Of a DNA stretch of 64,000 nt, positions 1 to 12,988 are shown in pieces. Positions within the stretch are counted from its first letter, which is position 1. Every line of letters begins with the position of its first letter. The DNA is taken from positions 3,596,001-3,660,000 of the forward strand of contig NC_081335.1 in NCBI RefSeq assembly GCF_022539665.2, read 5' to 3'. Under the pieces are notes generated by a model. It saw only the letters and a program-made list of their open reading frames with translations, did not search any database and was not told where the DNA came from. A program made the position numbers and the translations under genes. The stretch comes from Daphnia carinata. Taxonomy: Eukaryota > Arthropoda > Branchiopoda > Diplostraca > Daphniidae.

Positions 1-1737
1 ATTTAAAAAAAAAAAAAAAAAAAACCCACAATTTCAAGAAAAAAAAAGCGGAAAAGAAAAGTTGGATGCGTGTCCAATTTTTTTTTCGTTCGAAAAAGAA
101 AATGGCAGCCACACGAAGCAACGGGTCGTTACTCTTCGTTGGCTATAGGAATAGAAGAAACGCGTACCATTTTTTTTTTTTTATTTTATTTTAAATGAAG
201 AAAACAAATTAGAAATCTAATTCCTAATTGTGGTTGAGCAGATTGTGGTTAGCGAAACATGAACGTAGCCGACAGAGTTAACCTACAGAGGGGGAGGGAG
301 AGAGATGATAAAAGATATGGATAAGAGTCGCAGGACCCGTTGCACTCGCAAACGTTTGCGGTAGTCGTAATAATCGAGTATCTTTTCATTTTAACTACAT
401 AGTTATCAGGGAAAAAAAAAAAGAGGGATGGCTATTTAATGTTGCTATGGTAACCGGTTGAGCTTCATCAGTGGCTATTTATTTTTTTTTCTTCTTTCTC
501 GCCTACCCCTTTCTTTCTTGTTTGTTGTGAGCGGCTTTTAAAAAGCTAGTTGGAGAGGGAGAGAGAGAGAGAGAGAGGATAGCCAATTAGGTACTTGGCC
601 TGTCGGCTCAAGTGCTTGACGCTTGTTAACATCAAACGAGAGAGTGGGGAGGGGAGACCAACATCGGGGAGGGGGGGGGGGTGATGAGGTGACGTTGTTC
701 ATCCGGACATCTTTCTCTCACTTTGTTTTTTCTTTTCCCTATTTGTCCATATGTGTCAACCCCCTCGGACCAGTTGATGATGTCTTTGTCGGTCTGGTTT
801 AAAGCTAATCATCTTTTTACGTCTTCTTTGTGCAAGGAGGATCAACGTTAGTCGAGTTTTATTTATTTATTTATTTTTTTTTTTTTTTTTTTTAGGGAAA
901 AAAAAAATATTGGGGGGAGGGGGTTGTGTATTTTGGTTGGGCGGAGTAGGAAACGATACACTACCGGATGATTCCGGAAATGAGAAATGACGTCAAGATG
1001 ACATTTTTTTGTTTGTTTGTTAATATTTTAATCTTTTTTTTTTGGGGGGGGGGGAGGGCAAGATGGACAGAAAAAAAAAAGAGCCAAAACAAATATGTGG
1101 AGCGGTTTTTCGTTACCGGATGTCGGCTGTGTGTTCCGCTTTTTACTTTTCCTGACCGCCTACGACCGTACGATGTCATTAAAAATCCATCATTTTCGGT
1201 TTTTTTTTTCTTTAACGATTTTTTCGCTCTTGGAGAAACGACATTGCCATTTTTTTTTTTTTTTTTTTTTTTTTGAAACTTACAGTTTTTTTTTTATTCC
1301 GCTAAATGACGTTAAAAAAAAAAAGAGCTAGGATATAAAAGTTGGTGAACAGCCTTGCTGCTATGATTACATATTCAAAGCGCGGAAGGTTCACCGGCCT
1401 TTAAAAAAAAATAAATTCCTTTATTTTATTATTATTATTTTTTTTTTTTCATTTTTAATATTTTGTAATACGCACAGGACGCAGATGGCGTTGCGGTTGA
1501 GTTGTTCACCGGTTTCGGGAGAAGTAACAAAAAAAACAAACGGGAACGCACAAAAAGTGGTGGTGGTGCAGAGAACGAGGAGGGGGGGGGGGGAATGAGC
1601 CGATAAGATGCCCGCGTTGGATAAGGAAAGGACGAACGAAAGAGGCACATACACACACACGCACAAAGAAAGCTCCCTCACTACTTAAATGCGCTTAGCG
1701 GTCGTGTAAATAATAAGCCAAGGCTGTATGCACACAC

Positions 1738-1769
<32 letters not shown>

Positions 1770-4700
1770 GTTGATGACTAGGAAATGAACTTAACCATTT
1801 AAGGAGGGGGGGTGGGAGATGAGTTGTTTTCTTTTCTTTTTTTTCTTTTTTTTCACGTTCAACGCCGTAAAATTGGATGTTTTGTTGCGCTCTTGCATCG
1901 TTTTATTTTAACAGGCAACCTAGCAATTGTGTCTTTCTCATTACATTTCGCTTTTTTTTTCTTTTTTTTTTTCAAAGCTTTTGCTTTGCCAAAATGAATT
2001 GAAACAGAAAACTGAAGGTTGAAGCTTTTAACAACAGATGGCGTTGTCCTTTGTTTTGTTTTTTTATTGCGCTCCTCTTTTCCCCCCCACCATTGCAAAT
2101 GTCTCGCGTTTTATTTGTGTGTTCTCAGGCTGAATGACAGCGAATGGTCATCAAATCGGCCAAATGTTGTTTGTAGCAGTTCACAAACAAAAAAAAGAAG
2201 ATGAAGCTTTACACTCACGATGGATGACGTGGCTGCAGTTGTTGTTGCCAGCGTCGTCTTTCTCTCCGCTCTCTCGTTTCCCCCCACCAGTTGTCACGAC
2301 GTGTGATGGATTCCCACAGACTTTTCTTCAGAATTCATACCCAGTTTTTTTTTTTTTTTTTTTTGTTGTTGTTGTCTTTTTCTTTATTTCGCAATCAGAT
2401 TCGTATCTCTTTTGTTTTTGCGTACGCCCTTTTTTTTTTTTTAAAGAAAAGAAACGTTTCATTTTGCGTCGAGTGCGGGGTACGTACTTGCCGTTTAGCG
2501 TGGCCTTCACTTCAAAAAAAAAAAAAAAAAAAAAAAAAGATGAAAGTCGATCTTGGCTCCGGGTAACTCGGGTGTGTGTGTTTTCTTTATTCGTGTGAGC
2601 AAAACGAGAAAGGGGAAAAGAAAAAGGAACGGGAGGATGTTGAATTCTGATTTCCATACCGTCAAGGGCATCGTCTGTGTGTGTGAAGCGAAGGCAAACA
2701 TCTCTGTGACTCTTCCAAATGTCTGAAATGTGTCATGTTTCTTTTCACTGTCGCATTCGATCTGCGTGACGCTCTATTAGTCTTGTGAAACGGGCGTCAC
2801 AAATGACAGATATCGATCATGTTTCCAATAGTCCTCCTCCTCTTGCCCTTTTGCCCAAGTGCCACACATTTTGCCAGACGCAGTCACTTTATCTGTCCAG
2901 TTTGATTGTTGTTCTGCTTGTTTAAACAGCCACGAGTTTAAACAAAAACAATGAGATGATGTCCCCAATTCTTTTGCCCTTCTCTTTTCTAAAAAAATAT
3001 TCTTTCGTGCCATGATTGTGGACTGGTTGCTATGCAAATATCAGCCAGAAAGATCAATATCGAGTAAGAGATAGACTTGTTTTTTTGTCTTTTGTTTTGT
3101 TTTGTTTTCTTTTCTTTTCTTTTCTTTGTTATATAACGCAGTAACTAAAGATAGGTTGTAGGGGTTGTAAGGGTGGTGCCAACATGTTTAAAAGACCAAA
3201 AAAGTGAAAGTAGAACAGAGTCAAACAGAATCCAATGAAAAGAGATTTGTTGCAAGAGTTGTAACCTTTGAGGAGTGGCTTTTTTTTTTTTCCTCGTGGA
3301 ACAGAAAACACAACAACAAAAGAGGCAAAATCCTTTTTTTTTTTTTTTTTTTTTTTTTTGGGTTAGAACCAGAAAAATAAAAGAGAAATAAATAAAAAGG
3401 TGAGGGAAGGGAAGAATAGTGGTGGGAGGGGGCGAAGAAAAGTGAAAGGTGACGTCAATTCGTGATTGAACTAAAAATGGCCGAAGTTCGTAGAACTTTC
3501 GCTTCTCTTATTTCTTTTTGCCAGTCCCGATCTTTTCGTGAATTGTCGTCGCGGTCGGATTATTTCGTCCGAAAAGATTATTATTTTTTTTTTTTTTTTA
3601 AATAATATTTCTTATCAGAGATTCTTTTGTTATGTCTGCATTTAACGAATTCCTTTTCTCGAATAAAAAGAAGCGAAACCATCCCGCAATCAGGGGAATG
3701 TCTCTCATGCAGATAATCTCTCTAGAATTAATTCATTTCGCCGACCGACAAAAGGAGAGAAATGGACAAATAAAAAGGCGGTGAAAATTCTCTTTTTGCT
3801 TTCGCCGTTTGTATTTTTTTTTTTTTCGCGTTCGCACACATTTTCGATATTCGACGCAGTTTCGCTCGCCACCGAAAAAAAAAAAAAAAAATGAGATTTT
3901 TCAATATTTCATGTTGCGAACCAGTTGCGAAGGGAAAGTGAAATGACGTCGACGGCTTGAAACTGAAATTTCGTGTTCATCAGTCGCTCAACACGAACAG
4001 CGTTTTTCGTTTGAAACGAGATTCCCCCCCCCCCCCCAAAATGTGGCCCCCAAAACGTCGTCATTTTGAACACGACCGGAGCATGAGGCATGAGAAAGTT
4101 CTTTTTTTTTTTTTTCTCTTTTAAACGACATCATTAGAGTCTTGGTAACGATAAAATATGTTATTTTTTGTCTTTCTTTCTTTCTTTCTTTCCCAGCTGG
4201 TGGTGGTTAATGTGACGGATGATCCAATTTTTTCTTTTTGTTCTTACGAAAGCGAATCGAATGTTTTCATTTTTGCTATTTGATTTTGTGTGTGTGAGTG
4301 TGAGTGTGAGAGAGCGAAATAGAAGGCCGAGAAACCGAAAGCCGATTGATTGGCCACAGAAAGAAAGAAAGAAAAAAAAAAATTTCATTTCGATACGCCT
4401 TTCTCCTGCAGATTTTCTCCTGGAAGAAGATCTCGAAAAAAAAAAAATTGCAACGTTGTGCGTGTGTGTAATGGTCAATCTGTTTATTGGTTATCGGCGT
4501 TGTCCATCCGCAATGATGAGACACTTTCTTTTTTTTTTTTTTTTTTTTTTTTTTATTATTTTCTCTCGTTGTTTTATTTGGCGAGGGAATCAGCGTGGAC
4601 GTGTGCAATGGCAATTGCAATGAAAAGTGACTTACAGTTTCAGCAAGAATAACACGAAATGAAAGAGGCTGAGAATCGGGACACACGGGTGGCAGCTGGT

Positions 4701-7291
4701 GTGCCCCAACTTTCCATTCTCTCGCACAAACTGCTTGTAGGGGAATATTCAAAAGAGAGAGAGAGAGAGAGAGAGAGAGGTAAAAAAAAAAAAAAAAAAA
4801 AAGGCATCCGACGGGATTATGTTTTATTTTTTATTTTTAAAGAACCGGTGCTGATGCGTTTGCGTTAAAAAATGATTGCTCGTAAAAAAAAAAAAAAATG
4901 GCTACAGTAGGTCAGGTTCAATAGCATTGGAGAGACTGTGCTAGAAAAAAAAAAAGCGGGAGCAAAAAAAAAAAACAAAATTCGAACTCGTCCTACATAT
5001 TTAGTCGGATAAAAAAAAAAAAAAAGATCTGATCTGCTGGAACGAAAAAAAAAAAAAAAAAAAAAAAAAATAGAAATCGAACCTTGATTATTTTCGTTTT
5101 GGTTTAATGACCAGGATTTTAATTTCTGGGGTTTACCCACATCGAAAAGGGCAATGAGTCATTACATTTTGTTTTTTTTTTTGTTTTTTTTTTAGAGCGG
5201 ATTTGTGTGTACATATTGATTGACACAATTTTTCAATGTGGGTTTTTTTTTGTTCTCTTTCTTCTTTTAATCAATTGATAAATAAAGAAAGAGAGGAAAA
5301 AAAAAAAATGCACCTGAAAATTTGTGGAGATTTTGAAAAAGCAAGAGCCGCTGCGGTCTAGACTTGATGAGCTGAAAAAGAAAAGAAAAAGAAAAAAAAA
5401 AAAAAACAGATAGTGGGTGGGTGGGTGGTAGAATGGCGATGTTTTCAGGAGGCGTGCGGGAGTCACGAAAAGGAGAGAGAGAGGCAACGTTCGTCAGTTA
5501 TCGCTGTGCACGGCTACGCTCTAGACGTGTTTTCATTTGTTTTCTTACCCTAGTGTTTTTGTTTCTTTCTTTCTTTGCTGTTCAAAGTCGTTTGAATTTC
5601 TTTGGTTTTAGCGGAGAGCGAGAAAGGAGAAAAGAAAAACCATGTCGCTTGTCGTTTGGAACAGGAGCTTTTGCTTTTTCACGTCATCAACAGTGCACCG
5701 TCATCTCGTCAATTGTTTTGATTGAAAATCAGCACTCGATTTTTGCTGCAAAAATATTTTATTAGGGTATTTAAAAAAAAAAAAAATAAGTATCGCCGTG
5801 TGTGTTTTCTTTTCGTTTCGAATTTCACGAACATTTTGCGAGGCCACAAGAAGTTCGTTCCATTTTGTTTTCGGTCTTGTCGTCATGGCAGCGCCTAATC
5901 GAAGTCAGTGGTCTGTTTTTTTTGTTTTTTTTTTCTTTTTGTGCCGCGTGTCTGCTGAGTTGGCTAAATACACACACAGAGGAAATGTGTGCGTCATCGA
6001 GTCGGGACGCCAGGTGTGTCTTTGACCAGAACACACACACACACACACACACAAACATTTTTAAAGATTCGCCAGTTATTATTATTATTATTATTTTTTT
6101 TTTTTTGGGTGAAGATGTCGGTTACCCCCGCCGTCCATTTTGTTTTTCACAGCCTTTTTTTATTATTATTATTGTTGTTATTGCGTCAGTTTCGGTTTAC
6201 GATTGAAAAATTTTTTTGTTTTTCTCTCTGTGTGTGTGCGGGGGGTTTGTTGTGTTCCGTACGAGTCCAGTGAACCTTATCATCGGCTTGGCTGAAATGA
6301 TTAGCGTATTCTTTTTTTTTTCTCATGCAAACGTTGCGTTGCTGTTTTAGATGTGCGCACGGTTTGTTTGGAAGTTTCGTGTTCCCGGTGTGGATTGGAA
6401 CCATCCGGATTGATCTAGAACTGGCGTGTGCGACTATGTTTACTTAAATTTGACGTTCCGGTCCGTCCTTGGCCGTCGTTTTTTTTTTTCTTCCTTTTTC
6501 CCGAACGAAAGGGACTAATAAAAAATCACCTTTATTTTTTTTTTTTTTTTTGTCGTGTTGCGTTGGGTGTTGTTTCGTTGCGGGTATCTCACAACGTCTT
6601 TGCGGGAAATCCGGTTTTGGGAGTATTCAAAAAAAAAAAAAAAAAAAAAGGAACGTCGACCTATTGTCTGTCGTATTGAGGCTAAGGGAGTGGTCGTTTT
6701 TTTTTTTTTTTTTTTTTATTTATTTATGTATTTTCGGGAAAAGAAGGAAGGGGGGGGATCGTAACCCAAAGACAAAAGTCTGGTTGTGTCTGTATTTGGT
6801 CAGTTCGTGATTTTCCTCTTATTTCGTATTCGGCTGTCGTTGTGTTGCGCTTCTTCCTTCTTCCATTTCGGTGTTACGTTGTGCCAGAAAACAACTCGAA
6901 ACTCAACATCATCGATATCGTTCGATGATGTTGAATTTAGCTCCGTGCGTTACACACACACACACATAAAAAAAAAGACTAAATTCGTGAGCGTTCCGTT
7001 GGAATTGGTTCGCCATTGACGGGGGCCCACCCTCCGCGAATTGGTTTTAACCAGATGTCGTGTTTATTTCCGCAACCTCTTATCTTTTCGTCTATAAAAA
7101 TCCCCCCAAAAAAAACAAATTCTGAGAAGGGCTCGATAAAAAAATGCCAAGGTTTTTATTTGTTTATTTATTTGTGGGTTCGCCCTACGACGTAACAGGA
7201 AGAGAAGTGTCACGAACGCTATTGTTGGCGTTGCCATGACGACGCTTAGATCACGCGATAAGCCAGTAATAAAAGACAAAAAAATTGATAA

Positions 7292-7324
<33 letters not shown>

Positions 7325-7375
7325 CAGATTCAATTTCCAGGAGTTTCCGGTTGATTTGGGTACGGCAAACATTTC

Positions 7376-7411
<36 letters not shown>

Positions 7412-8229
7412 ATAACGGAGGATTTTTTAAAACAAAGGAAAGGTTGGGTAGAGAGAGAGGGGGGGGGGTGGCTGGATAGAACGGAAAGGGCCCTTTTTGT
7501 TTTACTGTTGGGAAGAAGCGACGCCGTTAGTTTGCCAGACCAGTTCCGATGCACTTGTCCGTTATGTTTCCTCTGCCGTACGTCATCAATGGCCGCCCTC
7601 TTACGACGTAATGTATTTTTTTTTTTAAAGAAAAATATGTTATGTATTTTTTTATAAATAATAGGCAACAAGTTTATTTGTTTATTTCGTTTCTTTCTTT
7701 CTTTTTTTTTTTTTTTTTATGTCACGATGGATTTGAACTTTTGGCCCTTGTTGAGGGTAGAGCTTCACGCTCCAAGCACGTCGTTACGTAGGGGGGGGGG
7801 GGGGGAGATGTCGTTTGCGTAGTGTATACCACAGTCTATTTTATTTTTTTTTTTTCGAGGAGGAGCCGAAAAAGAGAGAGTCACGAAAAGTCTAAATGAA
7901 ACGAACTTGATCTTTTTTTTTTTTTTTTCGATCCTATTGTGAAGTTTAAGAAACGAAAAGAAAACGCGCAGAGAAAACAAACACAACATTTTCACTTCCG
8001 TTTTTTTTTTTTTTTAACTAAACATTTTTTTTTTTTTTTTTTTCTGTAGGTGTTTTGTGTGTGTGGTTAAGTGAGCGAGTCTGGGATCGTAAAAAAGACA
8101 ACAACAAAAAAAAACAAAAAAACAAACGTTTAGCTAACGAAAATAAGAATTGCGAGTTTTGTGCGGATGTAGTGAGACATGTGGTCAGGTGTGATGGTGT
8201 CGCTAAGCAGCTCAGTACCTGTCGTCAAA
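1..8229. other. Homopolymer-rich non-coding region upstream of Mob2
   Basis: No credible coding exon was found here. The open frames consist of poly-Phe, poly-Lys or short low-complexity strings made by homopolymer tracts. Runs of 9-30 A or T recur every 50-150 bases, with G or C runs of 10 or more near 670, 1028, 1583, 4024 and 7791. There are also (GA)n tracts near 560 and 4755 and a (CA)n tract near 6032. The last few hundred bases are presumably 5' UTR and promoter of Mob2. Upstream non-coding exons or alternative first exons of Mob2 could lie here but cannot be recognised from sequence alone. Confidence 0.7.
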
Positions 8230-9582
8230 ATGGAGGGTCTGGTCAAATTGTGCGCCGAGAGTCTTCACTTTGTTCTCCTCGGTCTCTGCACCAGGTAAAA
8301 AAACCATCCTCCTCCTCCACTGTGAATCTCGTTTCGTTTTTTGTTTTTTTTTTTTGGTGGGGGGATGGGGAAACGTGTCTTTCGTTAGAAGGAGAAAAGA
8401 ATTAAAAAAAAAAAAAGAAATCGAAAGAGAAAAGCAAAATCATCAACGAATGTAAAAAGAAAATTTCACGTGTACCTCTACGATGATGGATGACACTCAA
8501 CTAAGGGGAGGTGGGGGGGGGGGGAGGAATAGAAAATGTTTTTTTTTTTTTTTTTTTTGATTTTTCTATTTATGCTGCCTCTCGTAAAAGAAAAAAAAAA
8601 AAAAAAATGATTTGTCATACGGATATCCATCACGATCTGTCACGTAGCGGCTACGCATCCGTGCTCCACATGAATGTTTGTTTCATCTTTTTTTTTTTTT
8701 ATTTATTTTTGTATTGAAGTTTAATCTTGTTGAATGATTTCGTGTCAACTGGTCCACTTGAGAACTTTCTCTTGAACATCCTCATCCAATACGGGCCCTG
8801 ATATTTTCTTTCCTTTTTAAAGCTTTTGCGCGTGTTAATTAAGTGCGGCCCCCCTTTTATTTTGAAATAGGTTTTTGAAAACAAAACAAACAAAAAAAAA
8901 CTAAGAATTTGAATTGCAAATTGATTTCCTCGTGTTCTGACTCAAATCGGGCTGTTTAAAAAGTTTTTTTTTTTATAAACAAAATGAAATCAAAAATGGA
9001 GGTCACGACCCGGGTGAAAGTGCGCACCGATATATCGAGTCAAGAAAATTTGGGCAAACATTGCGGTTCAAATGTTTTTCGTTTCTTTTTTGTGCATTGA
9101 CGTATCCGCGATCCTCCCAGAATCCAAAAAAAAAAAAAAAGCCAAAAACATCACAATGATTAAACCTACTTACCCAAACCCGGAAGTTGTTGTGAAAGAA
9201 ATAGACGTGATTGATTGGGCGTTGACATTTCGCTCGACAACCAAAATGGAAAAGGAAGGAAATGAACGTAGAAAGTTTGGGTCCTACAATTCATTAAATT
9301 TTTGGTGCCTTAAAAAAAAAAACAACAACAGAAAACAAAATGTTTTCCTCGCTTGATTATGATCTCTTTGTTAATCGGTTTCGAGCCCATTCTGTCACGC
9401 AACCGGACGCAAAATAAAAAGAATTGCGTCTCTCCCTTGGTCCGGCATCAGCAGGGAAAGAGGAAAAACACATTCGATTTGTGTGTCATTTTTGGACGAT
9501 CATTTTTAACGCTTAATCAGTTGATTTTCAAGTTAGCGTGAGAAAGTTGTTGTCACGTTTCATAACTCGCCGACTCTCTCCC

Positions 9583-9613
<31 letters not shown>

Positions 9614-12600
9614 CCCGAGTCAAGTAAAACTTGAACGTCGAATAAGGACGTTCTACCCCCCCCCCCCCCACTCCTCCCGGCAATAAAAAAAAAAAAAAAA
9701 AAAAAGATAAATAAATTACAAAGGATGGGGGGGGGGGGGGGAGTGTCTATGCGTTTAAAACTGTGAACTGTCGTTAAACTCGTGTTTTTTTTAATTATTT
9801 TGTTTCTCTCTGTGTTTGTGTGTTGTAGGAAAGCGAGGAGGAAGGAGAAGGCGGATGTGGCCGGCGTGACTGGCGGGTCGAGCGCCGGCCTGGGCGGAGG
9901 CGGTCTGGGACTGGCCGGCACGGTCTCACTGCCCGTCGGCAACGGCCCTTCAACGTTAGGCGGAGGCTTGGTGGGTCACACCGGCGCTCACGGCCAGTAC
10001 GGCGATGCCGAGCACAAGCTTTACCTCGAGTCGACCGTACTGGAACGTAAAGTGCCCGAAGCGGATCTCCGCCAGCTGATCGATCTCCCGCCTGGACTCG
10101 ATCTCAACGAATGGCTCGCCTCACATAGTAAGTTCTTTTTTTTCCTTTTTTTTTTTTTTTTCAACTCGGTTTAATTGAGAGAGAGAGAGAGAGAGAGAGA
10201 GATGGGCAAATTAAAAAAACAATTTTATGATTTTTTTTCATTTAAATTATGGCGAATGAAGAACGGGTTATTTCGTGCGGAAAGAAAAAGATGTTCTTAT
10301 TTTTTATTTTTTTTTTGTTTTTTTGTGTGGGTCATTTCAATAATTTTTTTGAAAATTTTTTGAAGACGATCGTTTACGTTTTGGAAAGAAAAAAAAACAA
10401 AACAAATCTGATTTAATTGCGACAAAGGCAACAAAGGGGGGCACGACCGGTCGAGTGAGAAATTGTCATAGTGCGTCGTTATTTCTTTGCTTCACCGTCT
10501 AACGGGAATTTGAAAAGAAAAGAAAAAATGAGCTTGTAAACTGCCGTCAGTCTTAAGGATTTCCAGGCTTTGCAGCAGTTGGAAAATGTAAAGATATAGA
10601 GCCCCCCTCGTAAATAACGGGCTTCGTGGATGTCGGGTATGTTTTTTGTTTTTTTTTGTTTTTTTTTTTGTTCTTTCTTTATGATTTCCCAACATGAAAT
10701 GGAAGGAGAAGAGATGGGTTATCATTCCTCAATTATATTTTTGCCACTAGTTTTTAGTGTGTGTGTGTGTGTGTGTGCACACACACACACGGATTGATGT
10801 AATTTAACTGGGGGGAAAAAACTCGTTTTCAATTACGTATGCGATTCGGATTAAAAAAAAAAAACAACAAGAAAATCTGGAACAGATCACGTGTGTTTTG
10901 CAATGCAGCAAAAGGAAAAGAAAAAAAAAACGATTAACATGTTGCATTTGTTAGGGGATGAAGAAAAAGAAAACAAAGGAATCACGAAGGCGGATCTGAC
11001 CTTCGTCCATCAAATTCAGCCATTTTGCATGTGGCCAAGGCTAATGAGTTGTTTGTTTTTTTTTGTTTTTTTTTGCAAATCGACTAGTACGGGCTCCGAG
11101 ATGGCAGAATTTATAGGAAGTCCTTGACGATTGTTGTTTTGTTGTATCCATTTGTTCCCTTTTTATCTGTTGTCCTGTGACGCCCCGTGATCAATTGATT
11201 TCAAACGTTTCGTGTTTTTTTTTTTGTTTTTTTTTTGTTCGATTTCGCCCCGGATGTTTTTAGCAATAGGACGTGATTGCTATCTGTGTGATTAGTGGGG
11301 AGGTTACACCAAAAATGAATGGATTACAAAAAAAAAAAAAGCCCTGAATCCTTGGGCACTTGAGTATTTTTTATTTAATATGAAGGGGGGGGGAGAGAGA
11401 GAGAGAGAAGGGCGAGGCAATGTACGTCAAGGTTTGTTGAAACCTCTGACACATATCGTGACTTTGCTTGAGATAATCACGAACAAGAAATGTAAATGCA
11501 ATGGTGGTTTTTTTTTTTTTTTTTTTAAGCTTCTGGATGTGGGTCATGATTTGGCTCTTTTTGCCCACTGCCATCTTTTTAAGATCCTTTCTTTTCTTTT
11601 TTTTTTTCTATTCGTACAGCGATAGCGTTCTTTGAGCACGTCAACCTCCTCTACGGCGCCGTCTCCGAGTACTGTACGCCTACCAGCTGTCCCGACATGT
11701 TGGGACCCGGTCAAAGGTAACAAACCCATTTCTCTTTTCTTTTCTTTTTCTTTTTTTTTTTTTTGGCCATTGCTTGTTCAATGTTTACGTAACCGTTAAG
11801 AAAACAAAAAAAAAAAAATGAATGAATGAATGAATGAAAGCCAAAGTGCGTTGTTTTTTTGTTTGTTTTTTTTTGCGGATGGCCATCGCAATTTGCGCAT
11901 ATGCCGCTTTTATTTATGCCTTGTTCGTCTTAACCCGGCCGCCGAGAATGGCAGAAATGAAGGCCATTGTGTTTTTCATGTAATGAACGATGATTCGAGT
12001 GTGTGTCCCCCTTTCTCGCTGTGGAATTGTGGATGTATAAGTGTCATCTTATTTGCGATTTGCAGACAGTATACGTGGATTGACGAACGAGGCAAGAAGA
12101 TCCGGCTGTCGGCACCACAGTACATCGACTACGTCATGACTTACGCCCAGCGGACCGTCAACGACGAAGGCATCTTCCCTACCAAATTCGGTAATTGGCT
12201 TTTTGTTTTGTCTAGTTTTTTTTTTTTTATGTCAACGCTATGCTCATCTATTATTTCATTTTCAATTGGGATTTTTTGGGACCAGCCCACGAATTTCCGG
12301 CGACGTACGAAACGGTTTTGAGGAAGATACAGCGTTTGCTGTTTCATGTGGTGGCCCACCTCTACCACCGGCACTTTCGCGAGCTACTCCTCCTCGGTCT
12401 GCACAGTCACCTTCATGGTCTCTTTGCCCATCTGATATTATTCAACAGCCGGTTCCGCCTTATCGACGACAAGGAGACGGAAATCCTTAATGACTTGGTC
12501 ATCGCCTTACGACTTCAACCCACCGACGATGGTAAATCACTTTTTGGCTGCTTTCCTCTTGTTGTTGTTGTTGTTGTTGTTGTTGGAATGGGCCGTTTTA

Positions 12601-12988
12601 GACAGGTCGAATAAAGAGTTTGACGTGATCGATTATTTTTAATATCAAATAGATGTAAAAGGCGTCACGCCTACACCGCCGGTGGCAAGCCGATCCAGTC
12701 AGCCAAGTCCACAACCGGACTCGGCCAGTGCGTCCGGGTCCGACCCGACGACAGCCACGGGTAATAAATCATTCGTTTTTTCTTTCTTTTTTTTTTTTTT
12801 TTTTCGTTTATCGTTTGTGGTTTAGGTTGTGACGTTTTTACGATCCCTATACTGTTATTTATTCATTTTTGCACGCAGATGGTCATCTGGACGAGTGCGG
12901 ACATCACATCGTTCGTAGCGGATCGGGTCACGATCCGCCACTTCACCTAGGCACGTCGGATGTAGTGCCCACTGTAGAATCCCGTTAA
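8230..12988 (+). CDS. Mob2: MOB kinase activator-like 2 (Mob2)
   Basis: Mob2 proteins bind and regulate NDR-family kinases in cell shape and growth control. The model joins exons 8230-8294, 9829-10127, 11620-11716, 12066-12190, 12286-12531, 12653-12760 and 12879-12988. All have GT-AG introns and compatible phases, giving 349 aa. The first exon encodes a short start peptide. Exon 2 adds a Gly-rich linker, then the pre-domain segment ending in DLNEWLASH. Exons 3-5 carry the Mob1/phocein fold, including SEYCTPTSC, WIDERGKKIRLSAPQY and the HVVAHLYHRHF helix, with Cys and His residues where family members bind zinc. The last two exons are a Ser/Pro/His-rich tail. Within the family the core matches Mob2 (for example DERGKK and DKETEILNDL) better than Mob1 or Mob4. 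The 1.5-kb introns 1 and 2 are full of homopolymers. The start of exon 1 is the least certain part, because alternative first exons are usual in this gene. Confidence 0.92.
10166..10202. repeat. (GA)n microsatellite next to Mob2 exon 2
   Basis: About fifteen GA units occur some 40 bases after the Mob2 exon 2 donor. They form a purine-only tract immediately preceded by a pyrimidine run. It is a simple repeat. Confidence 0.85.
10757..10790. repeat. Palindromic (GT)n-(AC)n alternating tract
   Basis: Ten GT units run directly into six AC units through a central GTGCAC, giving 34 bases of uninterrupted alternating purine-pyrimidine that is also self-complementary around its centre. Such tracts are prone to Z-DNA and cruciform formation. 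It lies in intron 2 of Mob2. Confidence 0.9.

Noticed and set aside
961-8890. Many 60-150 aa frames with poly-Phe and poly-Lys
   Set aside because: They are translations of T and A homopolymers and show no domain, codon bias or splice support.
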